Positions 36,214-44,677 of a stretch of DNA of 64,000 nt are shown piece after piece. A program made the translations under genes and the position numbers. The notes beneath the pieces are model-generated. The model worked only from the letters and a program-made list of their open reading frames with translations, did not search any database and had not been told where the DNA came from. Positions within the stretch are counted from its first letter, which is position 1. Every line of letters begins with the position of its first letter. This DNA comes from Pedobacter cryoconitis (GTDB lineage: Bacteria > Bacteroidota > Bacteroidia > Sphingobacteriales > Sphingobacteriaceae), in NCBI RefSeq assembly GCF_014207135.1, contig NZ_JACHCC010000009.1:1-64000 (forward strand), read 5' to 3'.

Positions 36214-37083
36214 ATGAACTCAAGAAGAACATTTATCAAACAGGCGGGTCTGGCTGCAGCCGGCGCCCTGGTCCTCCCCTCATTAGCTTTCGCTGCATCA
36301 AATAAAGTTGTTGGTTTACAATTGTATTCTTTAAGAGCCCAGCTTCCACAGGATGTCAAAGGAACAATTGCCAAAGTGGCCAAAGCTGGTTATAAAGAAG
36401 TAGAAACTTTTGGTTATTCGGTGAAAGATAAATTCTGGGGACTGGATCCTAAAGCTTTTAAAGCCTTGCTGGATCAGAATGGTCTTACCGCACCAAGCGG
36501 ACACTACGGAATGGATAAATTCATTGGTGGTGGTGACCAGGATGAACTGAGAAGTTATATCGAAGCTGCCAATACCATAGGCAGTAAATATATTGTGGTA
36601 CCTTATCTGGGTGATAATCTTCGTAAAACTGAAGAAGACTGGAAAAAAGTTGCCGGAAAATTAACTGAGGCTGCTGCTATCTGTAAAGAAGGCGGTGTGA
36701 AGCTGGCTTATCATAATCATAACTTTGAGTTCCAGCAGGTAGGTGATACTACCGGTTATGAAATCCTGCTTAAAGGAACAGATCCTGCAACAGTACAGTT
36801 TGAAATGGACCTGTACTGGGTAGTCAGATCTGGTAATGATCCGGTAAAACTATTTACTGAGCATCCGGGACGTTTCCCGATGTGGCACGTTAAAGACATG
36901 GATAAGGTAGATCATACCATTAACACGGAAGTGGGCACGGGAACAATCAACTTCAAGGAGATCCATAATCATGCTAAACTGGCTGGATTAAGACATTTAA
37001 TCGTAGAACAGGAGAACTTTGCTATTGACCCCTATATCAGTATCAAACAAAGTGCCGACTATATTAAGAAGGCACTTTTATAA
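36214..37083 (+). CDS. Tat-signalled sugar phosphate isomerase/epimerase-like protein
   Basis: The 289-residue protein has a twin-arginine leader (NSRRTFIKQAGLAAAGALV) with cleavage near LAFA (about 27). The TIM-barrel motifs are LAYHNHNFEF (His), VQFEMDLYWVV (Asp), MWHVKDMD (His) and LIVEQENFA (Glu). It is the third TIM-barrel enzyme and last gene of the operon, 9 bp after the previous stop and just before a strong terminator. It may hydrate or isomerise keto-sugar intermediates in the periplasm; the reaction itself is unknown. Confidence 0.84.
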   Translation: MNSRRTFIKQAGLAAAGALVLPSLAFAASNKVVGLQLYSLRAQLPQDVKGTIAKVAKAGYKEVETFGYSVKDKFWGLDPKAFKALLDQNGLTAPSGHYGMDKFIGGGDQDELRSYIEAANTIGSKYIVVPYLGDNLRKTEEDWKKVAGKLTEAAAICKEGGVKLAYHNHNFEFQQVGDTTGYEILLKGTDPATVQFEMDLYWVVRSGNDPVKLFTEHPGRFPMWHVKDMDKVDHTINTEVGTGTINFKEIHNHAKLAGLRHLIVEQENFAIDPYISIKQSADYIKKALL

Positions 37084-37095
37084 AAAATCCTTCAT

Positions 37096-37126
37096 AGGCG
37101 GCCTTATTCTAAGGCCGCCTTTTTTG
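37096..37126 (+). terminator. Rho-independent terminator of the glycoside-oxidation operon
   Basis: Perfect 10-nt GC-rich arms (AGGCGGCCTT at 37096-37105, complement at 37111-37120) with a 5-nt loop and a T6 tract, 13 nt past the last stop codon. Confidence 0.9.
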
Positions 37127-37251
37127 TGGTTTATAATTCATAATCAGGTAAAATACCTAAAAAAGAGAGGGTTTCTGTGGAAAACGCTAAGTTTTTTCCC
37201 ATATTTGGGATATGATATATTATCATTAAAAACTTAAAATAAATAGATTAA

Positions 37252-38244
37252 ATGAAAATTGCAGTTGTAGGTGCTACTGGTTTGGTAGGCACTGTTATGT
37301 TAAAAGTACTAGAAGAGCGTAATTTCCCGTTGACCGAATTAATTCCGGTTGCATCTGAGAAGAGTGTTGGTAAAGAAATCACTTTTAAGGGTAAGCAATT
37401 CAAGGTGGTTAACATGGAAACAGCAATTGCAATGAAACCTGATGTGGCTTTATTCTCTGCCGGTGGCAGTACTTCTTTAAAATATGCTCCGCTGTTTGCA
37501 GAAGCAGGTACTACAGTAATTGATAATTCATCCGCATGGCGTATGGACCCATCTAAAAAACTGATTGTACCAGAGGTGAATGCTTATGAGTTATCAATTG
37601 ATGATAAGATCATTGCTAACCCAAACTGTTCAACGATACAAATGGTAGTGGCTTTAAAACCATTACATGATAAATACAGAATTAAACGTGTGGTTGTTTC
37701 TACTTATCAGTCGGTAACCGGTACCGGTGTTAAGGCAGTAGAACAAATGATGAATGAGCGTAAAGGTATCACAGACGGGCCTATGGCTTATCCTTATCAG
37801 ATTGACCTGAACGTTATTCCGCAGATTGATGTTTTCGAAGAGAACGGATATACCAAGGAAGAAATGAAAATGATTAAAGAGACCCGCAAAATCATGGGTG
37901 ACGACAGTATCCGCGTTACTGCGACAACTGTGCGTATTCCTGTAATGGGCGGACACTCTGAATCAGTGAATATTGAATTCGAAAATGATTTTGAACTGAC
38001 TGATGTAAGAAGTTTACTGGAAAAAACAGAGGGCATTATCGTAGTAGATGATATTGCAAATCTTAAATATCCAATGCCAAAAGATGCACATGAAAAAGAC
38101 GAGGTATTTGTAGGCCGTATCAGAAGGGACGAGTCTATGCCGAACACTTTAAACCTATGGATCGTTGCAGATAACCTACGTAAAGGTGCAGCGACAAATG
38201 CAGTACAGATTGCAGAATTTTTATTGAGAAAAGAGCTGATCTAA
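37252..38244 (+). CDS. asd: Aspartate-semialdehyde dehydrogenase
   Basis: The 330-residue protein matches Asd throughout: NADP-binding VGATGLVGTVMLKVLEER (from residue 6), phosphate-binding SAGGSTSLKYAP, catalytic Cys in IIANPNCSTIQMV (about residue 127) and active-site His in IPVMGGHSESVN. It reduces aspartyl-phosphate to aspartate semialdehyde for lysine, threonine, methionine and diaminopimelate synthesis in the cytoplasm. It is a single-gene unit between two terminators. Confidence 0.96.
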   Translation: MKIAVVGATGLVGTVMLKVLEERNFPLTELIPVASEKSVGKEITFKGKQFKVVNMETAIAMKPDVALFSAGGSTSLKYAPLFAEAGTTVIDNSSAWRMDPSKKLIVPEVNAYELSIDDKIIANPNCSTIQMVVALKPLHDKYRIKRVVVSTYQSVTGTGVKAVEQMMNERKGITDGPMAYPYQIDLNVIPQIDVFEENGYTKEEMKMIKETRKIMGDDSIRVTATTVRIPVMGGHSESVNIEFENDFELTDVRSLLEKTEGIIVVDDIANLKYPMPKDAHEKDEVFVGRIRRDESMPNTLNLWIVADNLRKGAATNAVQIAEFLLRKELI

Positions 38245-38264
38245 GCAGCTGTTTAAGATACAGG

Positions 38265-38311
38265 ATGTGGTGTTAATCTGGCAAAATGCCTGAATAACAC
38301 CACATTTTTTG
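38265..38311 (+). terminator. Rho-independent terminator after asd
   Basis: Eleven-nt arms (ATGTGGTGTTA at 38265-38275, complement at 38295-38305) with a further short GGCA/TGCC stem inside the loop, then a T-tract. Confidence 0.8.
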
Positions 38312-38378
38312 TTTTTAATCAATTTGCTTTCCCGTTATTTGTAATGTTATTTAGAGCTTTTAATTTTATCTGATATCA

Positions 38379-39776
38379 ATGTTGAAGAAATCAATTGCAT
38401 TCCTGTTTATCCTTTCCAGCAGTCTTTCATTTGCGCAAAGCCCTGTACAAAAATTAACACAGTCCTTTAATGCTTTCCTCGAAGACAGGCAGACAAAGTA
38501 TGCGATTACCTCAATCTGTGTTTTAGATGCCAAAACGGGTAAACAACTCTTTGCTAAAAATGAAAATACTGGTCTTGCCACGGCTTCAACACTGAAAACT
38601 ATTACTTCGGCAACAGCCTTCTCTGTGTTGGGCAAAGATTTCCAATATCAGACTGTTGTTGGTTATAGCGGTTCGGTCAATGCCGAAGGTACGCTGAAAG
38701 GAGATATCATCATCCTGGGCGGCGGAGATCCGACCCTGGGTTCGTGGCGTTATGCACATAGTAAAGAAAGCTTTATATTAAACCAGTGGGTAACAGCAAT
38801 CAAAGCAGCCGGGATTAAAAAAATTGAAGGTAAGGTCATCGGCGATGACCGACTCTGGGGCACTCAGACTACGCCTGACGGCTGGATCTGGCAGGACCTG
38901 GGTAATTACTATGGCGCAGGCTCCTCTGCCTTAAGCTGGCGCGAAAATCAGTTTGATGTTAAATTACACCCTGGCAATACAGTAAGTGTGCTCAGGACTG
39001 TTCCTGACATGCCTTACCTGACCATCATCAATGAGCTAAAACCAGGTGCTGCAGGTAGCGGAGACCATGCCTATGCTTACCTTCCTCCTTTTTCGAGTAC
39101 AGCTTACCTAAGAGGTACATGGGCCACAGATATACAAAAACAGGGAATTGCACTCGCCTTACCTGATCCTGCATTTGAAGCCGCTTTCCGCCTGCAGGAT
39201 ACTTTAGCTAAAGCGGGTATTAAAGTTTCTGAAGCCCCGGTAACAGCACGTCAGTTATCCGCGGCTCATCTTCCTGTTCCGGAAATCGGGCAAAAGATCA
39301 GTACGGTCAGTTCACCTGCATTAGCTGAAATTGTTTTCTGGCTGAATAAAAAAAGTCTGAACCTGTATGCAGAACACTTGCTGAGAACTATAGCCTGGAA
39401 ATCGGGTGTTGCAGCTACTGCGGCCAACGGCGCCGCCGCTGAGGTCAAATTCTGGGCCGCCAGAGGAATGGATAAAAATGCAATGAATATTATCGATGGA
39501 AGCGGGCTTTCGCCAGCAACAAGGGTAACGACATCGGCCATGGCCAGCATCCTGTTCCAGGTACAAAAAGAAGATTGGTTCCCTGATTTTTATAAATCAT
39601 TACCAGAATACAACGGAATGAAATTAAAAAGTGGTACAATAAACGATGTTTCTGCATTTGCAGGTTATTATACAGCAGAAAACGGAGCAAAATATGTGAT
39701 TGTCATCAATATCAACAATTATTCGGGCACAGGAATCAATCCAAAGCTTTTCAAAGTCCTGGATGCATTGAAATAG
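38379..39776 (+). CDS. dacB: D-Ala-D-Ala carboxypeptidase/endopeptidase (PBP4 type, peptidase S13)
   Basis: The 465-residue protein has a signal peptide ending near LSFAQ (about 20). It has all three penicillin-binding motifs: SxxK as STLK (residues 70-73), SxN as SLN in NKKSLNLYAEHLLR, and KSG in MKLKSGTINDVSAFAG. The insert domains between SxxK and SxN are typical of class C PBPs. It trims or cleaves peptidoglycan peptides in the periplasm. The gene follows the asd terminator, and its own 3' end is followed by two DnaA-box-like sequences. Confidence 0.93.
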   Translation: MLKKSIAFLFILSSSLSFAQSPVQKLTQSFNAFLEDRQTKYAITSICVLDAKTGKQLFAKNENTGLATASTLKTITSATAFSVLGKDFQYQTVVGYSGSVNAEGTLKGDIIILGGGDPTLGSWRYAHSKESFILNQWVTAIKAAGIKKIEGKVIGDDRLWGTQTTPDGWIWQDLGNYYGAGSSALSWRENQFDVKLHPGNTVSVLRTVPDMPYLTIINELKPGAAGSGDHAYAYLPPFSSTAYLRGTWATDIQKQGIALALPDPAFEAAFRLQDTLAKAGIKVSEAPVTARQLSAAHLPVPEIGQKISTVSSPALAEIVFWLNKKSLNLYAEHLLRTIAWKSGVAATAANGAAAEVKFWAARGMDKNAMNIIDGSGLSPATRVTTSAMASILFQVQKEDWFPDFYKSLPEYNGMKLKSGTINDVSAFAGYYTAENGAKYVIVININNYSGTGINPKLFKVLDALK

Positions 39777-39783
39777 TAATAAA

Positions 39784-39813
39784 TTCTCCACAGAAAACCC
39801 ATATTTATCCACA
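39784..39813 (+). other. Pair of DnaA-box-like sequences
   Basis: TTATCCACA at 39805-39813 is an exact E. coli-type DnaA box, and TTCTCCACA at 39784-39792 differs by one base. They have the same orientation and lie 21 bp apart in the 93-bp gap before the GH20 gene. No dnaA, dnaN or AT-rich unwinding region lies nearby, so this is not an origin. Confidence 0.3.
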
Positions 39814-39869
39814 AATTGCTAAATTGCAACCTTTTATCAAACACACAAGCGCAAGCCCCTCTTCATTTT

Positions 39870-41837
39870 ATGAATAAATTCTTACCTTTTATATGCTGCC
39901 TTCTTTTCTACACGAGCACATATAGTCAACAAATGGGAACCGGAAATACGAATTCTTCAATAGCAGACAGTAATGCCAATTCAATGAACAGACCGCCTGA
40001 GTTCTCAATTATTCCAGAACCGGTTTCGCTGCTCAAAACCAATGGTTTTTTCACTTTACCGGAAGAAGTAATTATACTGGCTTCTCCTGAAATGAAACTG
40101 GTTGTAGATTATTTAAAGGAAAAACTAACTGTACCAACTGGTAAATTTGTATCTGAATTTACCAATACACAAGCGGCCGCAACCATCAGGTTAGTACTCA
40201 ACCATAATCCAAATGCAGCACTGGGTAATGAAGGTTATCAGCTTTCTGTAACATCAGGTGTAATTACGATTAAGGCGAATCAGACTGCTGGCTTGTTTTA
40301 TGGTGTACAGACCCTGTTACAGCTTTTCCCTAAAGAAATAGAATCTAAAGAACTGATTTCAGGCATCAAATGGAAAATACCTTGTGTAGAAATCATGGAT
40401 TATCCAAGGGTTGCCTGGAGAGGTTTAATGTTTGATGTAGCCCGTCACTTCTTCACGAAACAGGAGGTCAAACAATATATTGATGCAATGGTACGGTATA
40501 AGTTTAACCTGCTTCATTTACACCTGACCGACGATGAAGGATGGAGACTGGAAATTAAAGGTTTACCGAAACTGACCGAAGTTGGGGCCTGGAATGTAAA
40601 AAAGGTAGGTGAATTTGGTAATTTCAGTACACCAACTGCCGATGAACCCCGTACTTACGGTGGTTTCTATACTCAGGACGATATCAGGGAACTGGTTAAA
40701 TATGCAAAAGACAGATTTGTAGATATCCTGCCGGAGATTGATGTTCCGGGACATAGTCTGGCGGCTATAGTTTCTTATCCGGACCTGTCCTGTACTCCAG
40801 GCGCAGAAGCTTACCGTGTACGTTCTGGTGAAAAGATTATGGACTGGTCTAAAGGGCCGCCACCATTCGCCCTGGTTGATAATACTTTATGTCCGGCCAA
40901 TGAAAAGGTTTATAGTTTCCTGGATTCTGTGATTACACAGGTAGCTGCCCTCTTCCCTTTTGAATATATCCACATGGGTGGAGATGAGGCTCCAATCAAC
41001 TACTGGCAGAAAAGTGATGCGATTAAAGCTTTAATGCAAAAAGAAGGGCTGAAAGACATGCATCAGGTACAAGGTTATTTTGAGAAAAGAGTTCAGAAGA
41101 TTGTAGAATCCAAAGGCAAAAAGTTTATGGGCTGGGACGAAATACTGAACGGAAATATGTCTCCCAGTGCAGCTGTCATGAGCTGGAGAAGTGCAGCCTA
41201 TGGTATACAGGCTTCAAGAGAAAAACATGAGGTAGTCATGAGCCCTCAGAATATGACTTATCTGGATCTGATGCAGGCCGACCCTGTGACCGAAGCGAGA
41301 GTATACTCTTCTATCCGTCTGGGTAAAGCCTATGAATTTGATCCCATTCCGGCGGGTGCCGATCCAAAATATATTAAGGGAGGACAGGCTAATCTATGGA
41401 CTGAACAGGTGTACAACATCCGTCAGGCGGAATATATGACCTGGCCAAGGGGTTATGCTATTGCCGAGTCTGTATGGTCACCTAAAGAGAAAAAAAACTG
41501 GACTAATTTTACGGGTAAGGTAGAACAGCATTTCCAGCGTATGGATATTGCAGAAACAAAGTATTCACCAGGCATTTATGATCCGGTACTGAAAGTAAGC
41601 AGGTCAGCTGATCGTCAGGTGATGGTTGAATTGTCTACGGAGCTGGATGGGCTGGATATTTACTATAGTTTTGACAACTCTACACCGGATAGGTTCTATC
41701 CTAAATATACAGAGAAACTGGTAGTCCCTAAAGACGCCAGCCAGATGCGTCTGATTACATACAAGGGCAAACAGATTATGGGTAGGTTAATGACCGTATC
41801 TGTCGATGATTTGAACAAGAGAGCAGGAAGAAGATAG
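39870..41837 (+). CDS. GH20 beta-N-acetylhexosaminidase
   Basis: The start is the ATG at 39870 (MNKFLPFICCLLFY) rather than a TTG 54 bp upstream, giving 655 residues with a signal peptide ending near YSQQ. A GH20b N-terminal domain (about 45-165) precedes the GH20 barrel (about 170-520). The catalytic Asp-Glu pair lies in HMGGDEAPINYW near residue 370, with VAWRGLMFDVARHFFTK at the start of the barrel. A C-terminal beta-sandwich (about 555-640) follows. It removes terminal beta-linked GlcNAc or GalNAc, likely in the periplasm for chitin, glycoprotein or peptidoglycan fragments. Confidence 0.93.
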   Translation: MNKFLPFICCLLFYTSTYSQQMGTGNTNSSIADSNANSMNRPPEFSIIPEPVSLLKTNGFFTLPEEVIILASPEMKLVVDYLKEKLTVPTGKFVSEFTNTQAAATIRLVLNHNPNAALGNEGYQLSVTSGVITIKANQTAGLFYGVQTLLQLFPKEIESKELISGIKWKIPCVEIMDYPRVAWRGLMFDVARHFFTKQEVKQYIDAMVRYKFNLLHLHLTDDEGWRLEIKGLPKLTEVGAWNVKKVGEFGNFSTPTADEPRTYGGFYTQDDIRELVKYAKDRFVDILPEIDVPGHSLAAIVSYPDLSCTPGAEAYRVRSGEKIMDWSKGPPPFALVDNTLCPANEKVYSFLDSVITQVAALFPFEYIHMGGDEAPINYWQKSDAIKALMQKEGLKDMHQVQGYFEKRVQKIVESKGKKFMGWDEILNGNMSPSAAVMSWRSAAYGIQASREKHEVVMSPQNMTYLDLMQADPVTEARVYSSIRLGKAYEFDPIPAGADPKYIKGGQANLWTEQVYNIRQAEYMTWPRGYAIAESVWSPKEKKNWTNFTGKVEQHFQRMDIAETKYSPGIYDPVLKVSRSADRQVMVELSTELDGLDIYYSFDNSTPDRFYPKYTEKLVVPKDASQMRLITYKGKQIMGRLMTVSVDDLNKRAGRR

Positions 41838-41840
41838 ATT

Positions 41841-42650
41841 TTGAGATATTTCGTACATATAAGCTACAATGGTTTACAATACAATGGCTGGCAAAAGCAG
41901 GCTAATGTATTGAATATTCAAGGGGTAATAGAAAATGCACTGACGCAGATTTTTAAAACTCCGGTATTCATCAATGGATGTGGCAGAACTGATGCCCAGG
42001 TACATGCCAGCCAGTTCTTTTTCCATATGGACATAGAACAGGAATGGGATTTTGACCTGATTTTCAGGCTGAATAAATTACTGCCCATGAACATTGCGGT
42101 CTATGATGTCATCCCGATGGAAGGTCTGCCACATGCTCGTTTTGATGCGGTACAGCGGGCTTATGATTATTTTCTGCATACTTATAAGGACCCGTTTTTA
42201 AATGGATTAAGTTCCTATTACCTGCTGAAGGACCTGGAGCTGGATAAAATGAAAGCTGCCGTAGATTTACTCCCTCAGTATAAGGATTACAGAGCTTTTT
42301 GTACGAGTCCTGATAAATATGAGCATACCCTATGTTTTGTCCGTACAGCCAGTCTGATGATTGATGAAAAAGAGGAAAAAATAAGATTCCAGATTTCTTC
42401 CAACCGCTTCTTAGGAAAGATGATCCGGATTATTATGGGGCAGGTCCTGAAAATCGGGAAAGGGTTACTAAGTGTGGAGGAGTTTGAAAGTCACCTGATC
42501 AGCAGGGAAACCCCTGCATTAATTACGCCTGCACACCCACAGGGTTTATATCTTTCAAAAGTTACTTATCCTTATCTGAATCTTCCACCAAGGGTAGATT
42601 TTTCTGCGGTATTGCAGAAACAAGCCAATACAAACTGGTTTACGCTCTGA
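41841..42650 (+). CDS. truA: tRNA pseudouridine(38-40) synthase TruA
   Basis: The 269-residue protein has the family N-terminus RYFVHISYNGLQYNGWQKQ and the catalytic Asp in GCGRTDAQVHASQF. FLGKMIRIIMGQVLKIGKG completes the active site. The only start consistent with this N-terminus is the TTG at 41841, 3 bp after the GH20 stop. It converts uridines 38-40 of tRNA anticodon arms to pseudouridine in the cytoplasm. Confidence 0.95.
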   Translation: MRYFVHISYNGLQYNGWQKQANVLNIQGVIENALTQIFKTPVFINGCGRTDAQVHASQFFFHMDIEQEWDFDLIFRLNKLLPMNIAVYDVIPMEGLPHARFDAVQRAYDYFLHTYKDPFLNGLSSYYLLKDLELDKMKAAVDLLPQYKDYRAFCTSPDKYEHTLCFVRTASLMIDEKEEKIRFQISSNRFLGKMIRIIMGQVLKIGKGLLSVEEFESHLISRETPALITPAHPQGLYLSKVTYPYLNLPPRVDFSAVLQKQANTNWFTL

Positions 42651-42715
42651 TATTATTGACGTTAAGGTGAGATTCAGGGATCAGGAAAGCCGTATTTTTG
42701 CAGAAAATTAAGATT

Positions 42716-43114
42716 ATGAATTTCCACACCAGAAAATGGATTAAGCCAGAAGATCTGAATCCAAACGGGAGCTTATTTGGCGGGAGCTTATTAAGATGGA
42801 TAGATGAAGAAGCAGCTATTTACGCTATTGTCCAGCTGGGTAACCCAAGAGTAGTTACCAAATATATATCTGAGATCAACTTTGTAAGTTCAGCAAAACA
42901 AGGTGATATTATTGAAATGGGTATTACTGCAATTGCGTTTGGCAATACTTCCCTGACCATGCGTTGTGAAGTACGTAATAAGATCACCAGAAAAAGCATT
43001 TTAACCATCGACAAAATGGTCTTTGTAAATGTGGATGAAAATGGCAATCCAGTTTCGCATGGCAAAACAGAAATCAAATTTATTGAGGAACAGTTCGCTG
43101 CTGAAGATAACTAG
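42716..43114 (+). CDS. Hotdog-fold acyl-CoA thioesterase (YciA-like)
   Basis: The ATG at 42716 gives 132 residues; a TTG at 42698 is possible. The protein shows the hotdog acyl-CoA hydrolase pattern: DLNPNGSLFGGSLLRWIDEE with the conserved catalytic Asp, then VTKYISEINFVSSAKQGDII and VFVNVDENGNPVSHGKT. It hydrolyses acyl-CoA thioesters in the cytoplasm, but chain-length preference cannot be read. Its stop TAG shares the CTAG at 43111-43114 with the stop of convergent aroK. Confidence 0.87.
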   Translation: MNFHTRKWIKPEDLNPNGSLFGGSLLRWIDEEAAIYAIVQLGNPRVVTKYISEINFVSSAKQGDIIEMGITAIAFGNTSLTMRCEVRNKITRKSILTIDKMVFVNVDENGNPVSHGKTEIKFIEEQFAAEDN

Positions 43115-43617
43115 TCACGGGCCAGAATTTCTGCACGGATCGCATCAGCAGTCAGATTGATACCACTGAGTATCAGCTGCGCTTTGGTATAAAATCCTTC
43201 ACGCTCAGCCAGTTTATTTTCAATAAATTCAACTACACCTTCTGGTGTCAGGTTACGTAATAATGGTCTTTTAGCAATACCGCTTTCCAGTCTTTTAGCT
43301 AATGCTGGTGCAGGCATCTCGATGTACACAGTAGTACCGTTCGCATTCATCCACTCTATATTATCAAAGAAACAGGGAGTCCCGCCTCCGGTAGCGATAA
43401 TACAGTTTTTTGGATATTCCAGGTCTTTGAGGGTATCACTTTCCAGTTTACGGAAAGCTTCTTCTCCATGGGCAGCAAAATAATCAGCGACAGTAACACC
43501 GGTAATTTTTTCCAGCTGATGATCGAGATCTATCAGATCATAGCCTAATTTTGTTGCTAATTTTCTACCCAGGGTGCTTTTACCACATCCCATAAAACCA
43601 ATCAGAAATATCTTCAT
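43111..43617 (-). CDS. aroK: Shikimate kinase
   Basis: The 168-residue protein has Walker A GFMGCGKS (residues 7-14), the shikimate-binding DLDHQLEKITG with Asp, FRKLESDTLKDL (Arg), ATGGGTPCF (GGG motif) and a lid region RPLLRN. It phosphorylates shikimate at O3 using ATP. It is the last gene of a four-gene minus-strand unit, its ATG overlapping the permease stop. It feeds chorismate synthesis, which would also supply the chorismate-lyase-like protein at 54573-55052. Confidence 0.94.
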   Translation of the reverse strand: MKIFLIGFMGCGKSTLGRKLATKLGYDLIDLDHQLEKITGVTVADYFAAHGEEAFRKLESDTLKDLEYPKNCIIATGGGTPCFFDNIEWMNANGTTVYIEMPAPALAKRLESGIAKRPLLRNLTPEGVVEFIENKLAEREGFYTKAQLILSGINLTADAIRAEILARD

Positions 43618-44675
43618 TAATTATTCAATTTTACCCTTGGATCAACAAAGGCATACAATACGTCTACAAAAATATTAATTACTACGAATATCAGTGCAAT
43701 AAAAAGAATGGAGCCCATCACCACAGGAAAATCTGACATCTCCAGCGCCCGGACCGTAGCCCTGCCTAAACCATTATAACCAAATATGTACTCGACAAAA
43801 AAAGAACCGGCCAGCAGAGAGGCAAACCAGCCTGAAATTGCTGTAATGACTGGGTTCAATGCATTTTTTAAAGCATGTTTATAAATTATAGCGCGACGGC
43901 CCAATCCTTTTGCCCGGGCAGTACGGATATAATCCTGTGCCAGTATATCGAGCATAGCTGTCCTGGTAAGTTGTACAATGATAGCCAGAGGACGCAATCC
44001 CAGGGTAAGTACCGGCAATACCAGGTTTTTCAAGGTGATTACCTCTCCTTTAAAAGGATCGTAACTATACAGGCTCCCGGACATATTCAGTCCGGTATAT
44101 GGTCCAAGCACAAAGCCAAAGAACCAGGCGATAATAATACCTGCGAAAAATGAGGGCGCCGAAAGTCCCAGGATCGCAAAAGCATTGGAGGCATGATCAA
44201 TCCAGGTATTTTTATAAACTGCCGACAACACACCTAATAAGACTCCAAGCAGGGTAGCAAACAGCATGGCTGTTGCAGCCAGGACAAAGGTATTAGGTAC
44301 TGTTTCTGACAGAATGGTCGATACCTCGCGTTTGGTTTGATAGGAACGTCTCAGATAGGGCCATTTCAAAGCAATGACATTGGCCGAGCAATTGATCAAA
44401 CGGATATAATGATACTTTTCCTGAGCCTGTGGGGTATTTTCATGAAAACCAACTGGCGACAGGTCATTGATAAATAGCAGGAACTGTACAGGTTTTGAAC
44501 GGTCCAGGCCAAACTCTTTACGGACAGCTTCTAAAGATTGTACATCAGCCCGCTGTCCAAGGGTCATCCTTGCCGGATCTCCGGGAAGAATGTTGAACAG
44601 GACAAATACAACAACGACCACCCCCAGCATTACTGCGAGTCCATAGGTAAATTTCCGTGTTGCGTAAAGCCACAT
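43617..44675 (-). CDS. DppB/OppB-type ABC transporter permease
   Basis: The 352-residue inner-membrane protein has an N-terminal TM segment (FTYGLAVMLGVVVVVFVLF), the OppB-like FNILPGDPAR and the EAA loop DYIRTARAKGLGRRAIIYKH, followed by KNALNPVITA. There are about six TM segments. It belongs to the peptide/nickel/oligopeptide importer permease family. No partner permease, ATPase or binding protein lies beside it, so either the partners are elsewhere or it works in an unusual setting. It overlaps aroK by one base and lies 2 bp from the upstream gene. Confidence 0.88.
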   Translation of the reverse strand: MWLYATRKFTYGLAVMLGVVVVVFVLFNILPGDPARMTLGQRADVQSLEAVRKEFGLDRSKPVQFLLFINDLSPVGFHENTPQAQEKYHYIRLINCSANVIALKWPYLRRSYQTKREVSTILSETVPNTFVLAATAMLFATLLGVLLGVLSAVYKNTWIDHASNAFAILGLSAPSFFAGIIIAWFFGFVLGPYTGLNMSGSLYSYDPFKGEVITLKNLVLPVLTLGLRPLAIIVQLTRTAMLDILAQDYIRTARAKGLGRRAIIYKHALKNALNPVITAISGWFASLLAGSFFVEYIFGYNGLGRATVRALEMSDFPVVMGSILFIALIFVVINIFVDVLYAFVDPRVKLNN

Positions 44676-44677
44676 CT

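Noticed and set aside
41841..42650. truA as a truncated gene lacking a start
   Set aside because: The absence of ATG is explained by a TTG start. The N-terminus is complete relative to the family.
44202..44213. CCAGGTATTTTT inside the OppB-type permease gene as a third copy of the palindromic family
   Set aside because: It is a single half-site within a conserved coding region with no inverted partner nearby, so it is probably chance.
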